A DNA stretch of 33,173 nt from contig CAMOGQ010000027.1 in NCBI GenBank assembly GCA_946614165.1, positions 1-33,173 of the forward strand, read 5' to 3'. Position numbers and translations under genes: made by a program. Shown here in pieces: positions 33,077-33,173 of this stretch. Source of the stretch: an uncultured Lachnospiraceae bacterium (GTDB taxonomy: Bacteria > Bacillota > Clostridia > Lachnospirales > Lachnospiraceae). Each line of letters begins with the position of its first letter. Position 1 is the stretch's first letter. The notes under the pieces were generated by a model, which was not told the origin of the DNA, ran no database searches, and saw only the letters and a program-made list of their open reading frames with translations.

Positions 33077-33105
33077 ACTATACTAGAATCATACTGTGAA
33101 TGCAA
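33077..33105 (-). promoter_or_regulatory. Promoter of plsX
   Basis: On the minus strand TTGCAT (33100-33105), a 17-base spacer and TATAGT (33077-33082) stand about 45 bases before ATG 33032. The following leader contains GGGG-AGTA-CCCC, a small hairpin next to the ribosome site. I see no clear FapR-type operator. The remaining bases to the window end hold no gene I can support. Confidence 0.65.
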
Positions 33106-33173
33106 GAAAAAGACCCCCTACGATAAACGCATCAATCTGAAGCTACAGTTTCCTCTTCTGCACATTATTCCAG

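Noticed and set aside
33106..33173. C-terminal end of a gene upstream of plsX
   Set aside because: A frame ending ...KRKL-stop can be read at the window edge, but it is too short to support.

Overview
The window looks like a chromosomal segment of a gut-type Clostridia, most probably a member of the Lachnospiraceae. The evidence is the classical Firmicutes gene order plsX-acpP-rnc-smc-ftsY-(ilvA)-ylxM-ffh-rpsP-khpA-rimM-trmD-rplS-ylqF-lepB-rnhB, a moderately GC-rich base composition, a long divergent PRPP synthetase of a type I associate with this family, and an ECF sigma factor of a form common in Clostridia. Nearly everything is on the minus strand. Only the PRPP synthetase and two small genes after it read on the plus strand.

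Layout. (1) 1-2600: a lipoprotein of unknown function and an IS1380-type insertion sequence whose transposase is broken by a frameshift. (2) 2700-5770: a three-gene cell-surface/signalling operon, read from high to low coordinates. It holds a lipoprotein interrupted by an in-frame amber codon, an ECF sigma factor, and a protein that joins a short anti-sigma-like cytoplasmic segment, one membrane helix and an acidic linker to a complete extracellular serpin domain. (3) 5987-9925: a branched-chain amino acid operon ilvB - small subunit - second small subunit - ilvC. (4) 10032-14388: der-plsY-gpsA-tyrS (ribosome assembly, phospholipid precursor synthesis, tRNA charging). (5) 14443-17251: a divergent promoter pair, the PRPP synthetase, then an accessory pair made of a SUKH-like protein and a CbrC-family protein. 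(6) 17340-33032: the housekeeping block for RNA processing, ribosome maturation, SRP-dependent secretion, chromosome condensation and fatty-acid/phospholipid start-up. A degenerate GH25-like membrane protein and a threonine ammonia-lyase are embedded in it.

How the genes connect. IlvA (25.1-26.3 kb) makes 2-oxobutyrate, which with pyruvate feeds the IlvB/IlvC steps at 6-10 kb. PlsX and acyl carrier protein (31.7-33.0 kb), PlsY and GpsA (11.3-13.0 kb) supply the acyl-phosphate, acyltransferase and glycerol-3-phosphate for phospholipid synthesis. Ffh, FtsY, YlxM and LepB form the export route used by the lipoproteins and the membrane-anchored serpin.

The most unusual item is the sigma factor-serpin operon at 2.7-5.8 kb. 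A serpin undergoes an irreversible conformational change when a protease attacks it. Here it sits outside the cell on a protein whose inner end resembles the sigma-binding partner of the translationally coupled ECF factor. This suggests, but does not prove, a protease-sensing transmembrane switch. Other points of interest are twin acetolactate synthase small subunits beside a large subunit with three altered active-site positions, the degenerate GH25 protein, the SUKH-like/CbrC pair, and a promoter overlapping a terminator in front of the SRP operon. No tRNA, rRNA or CRISPR array was seen.
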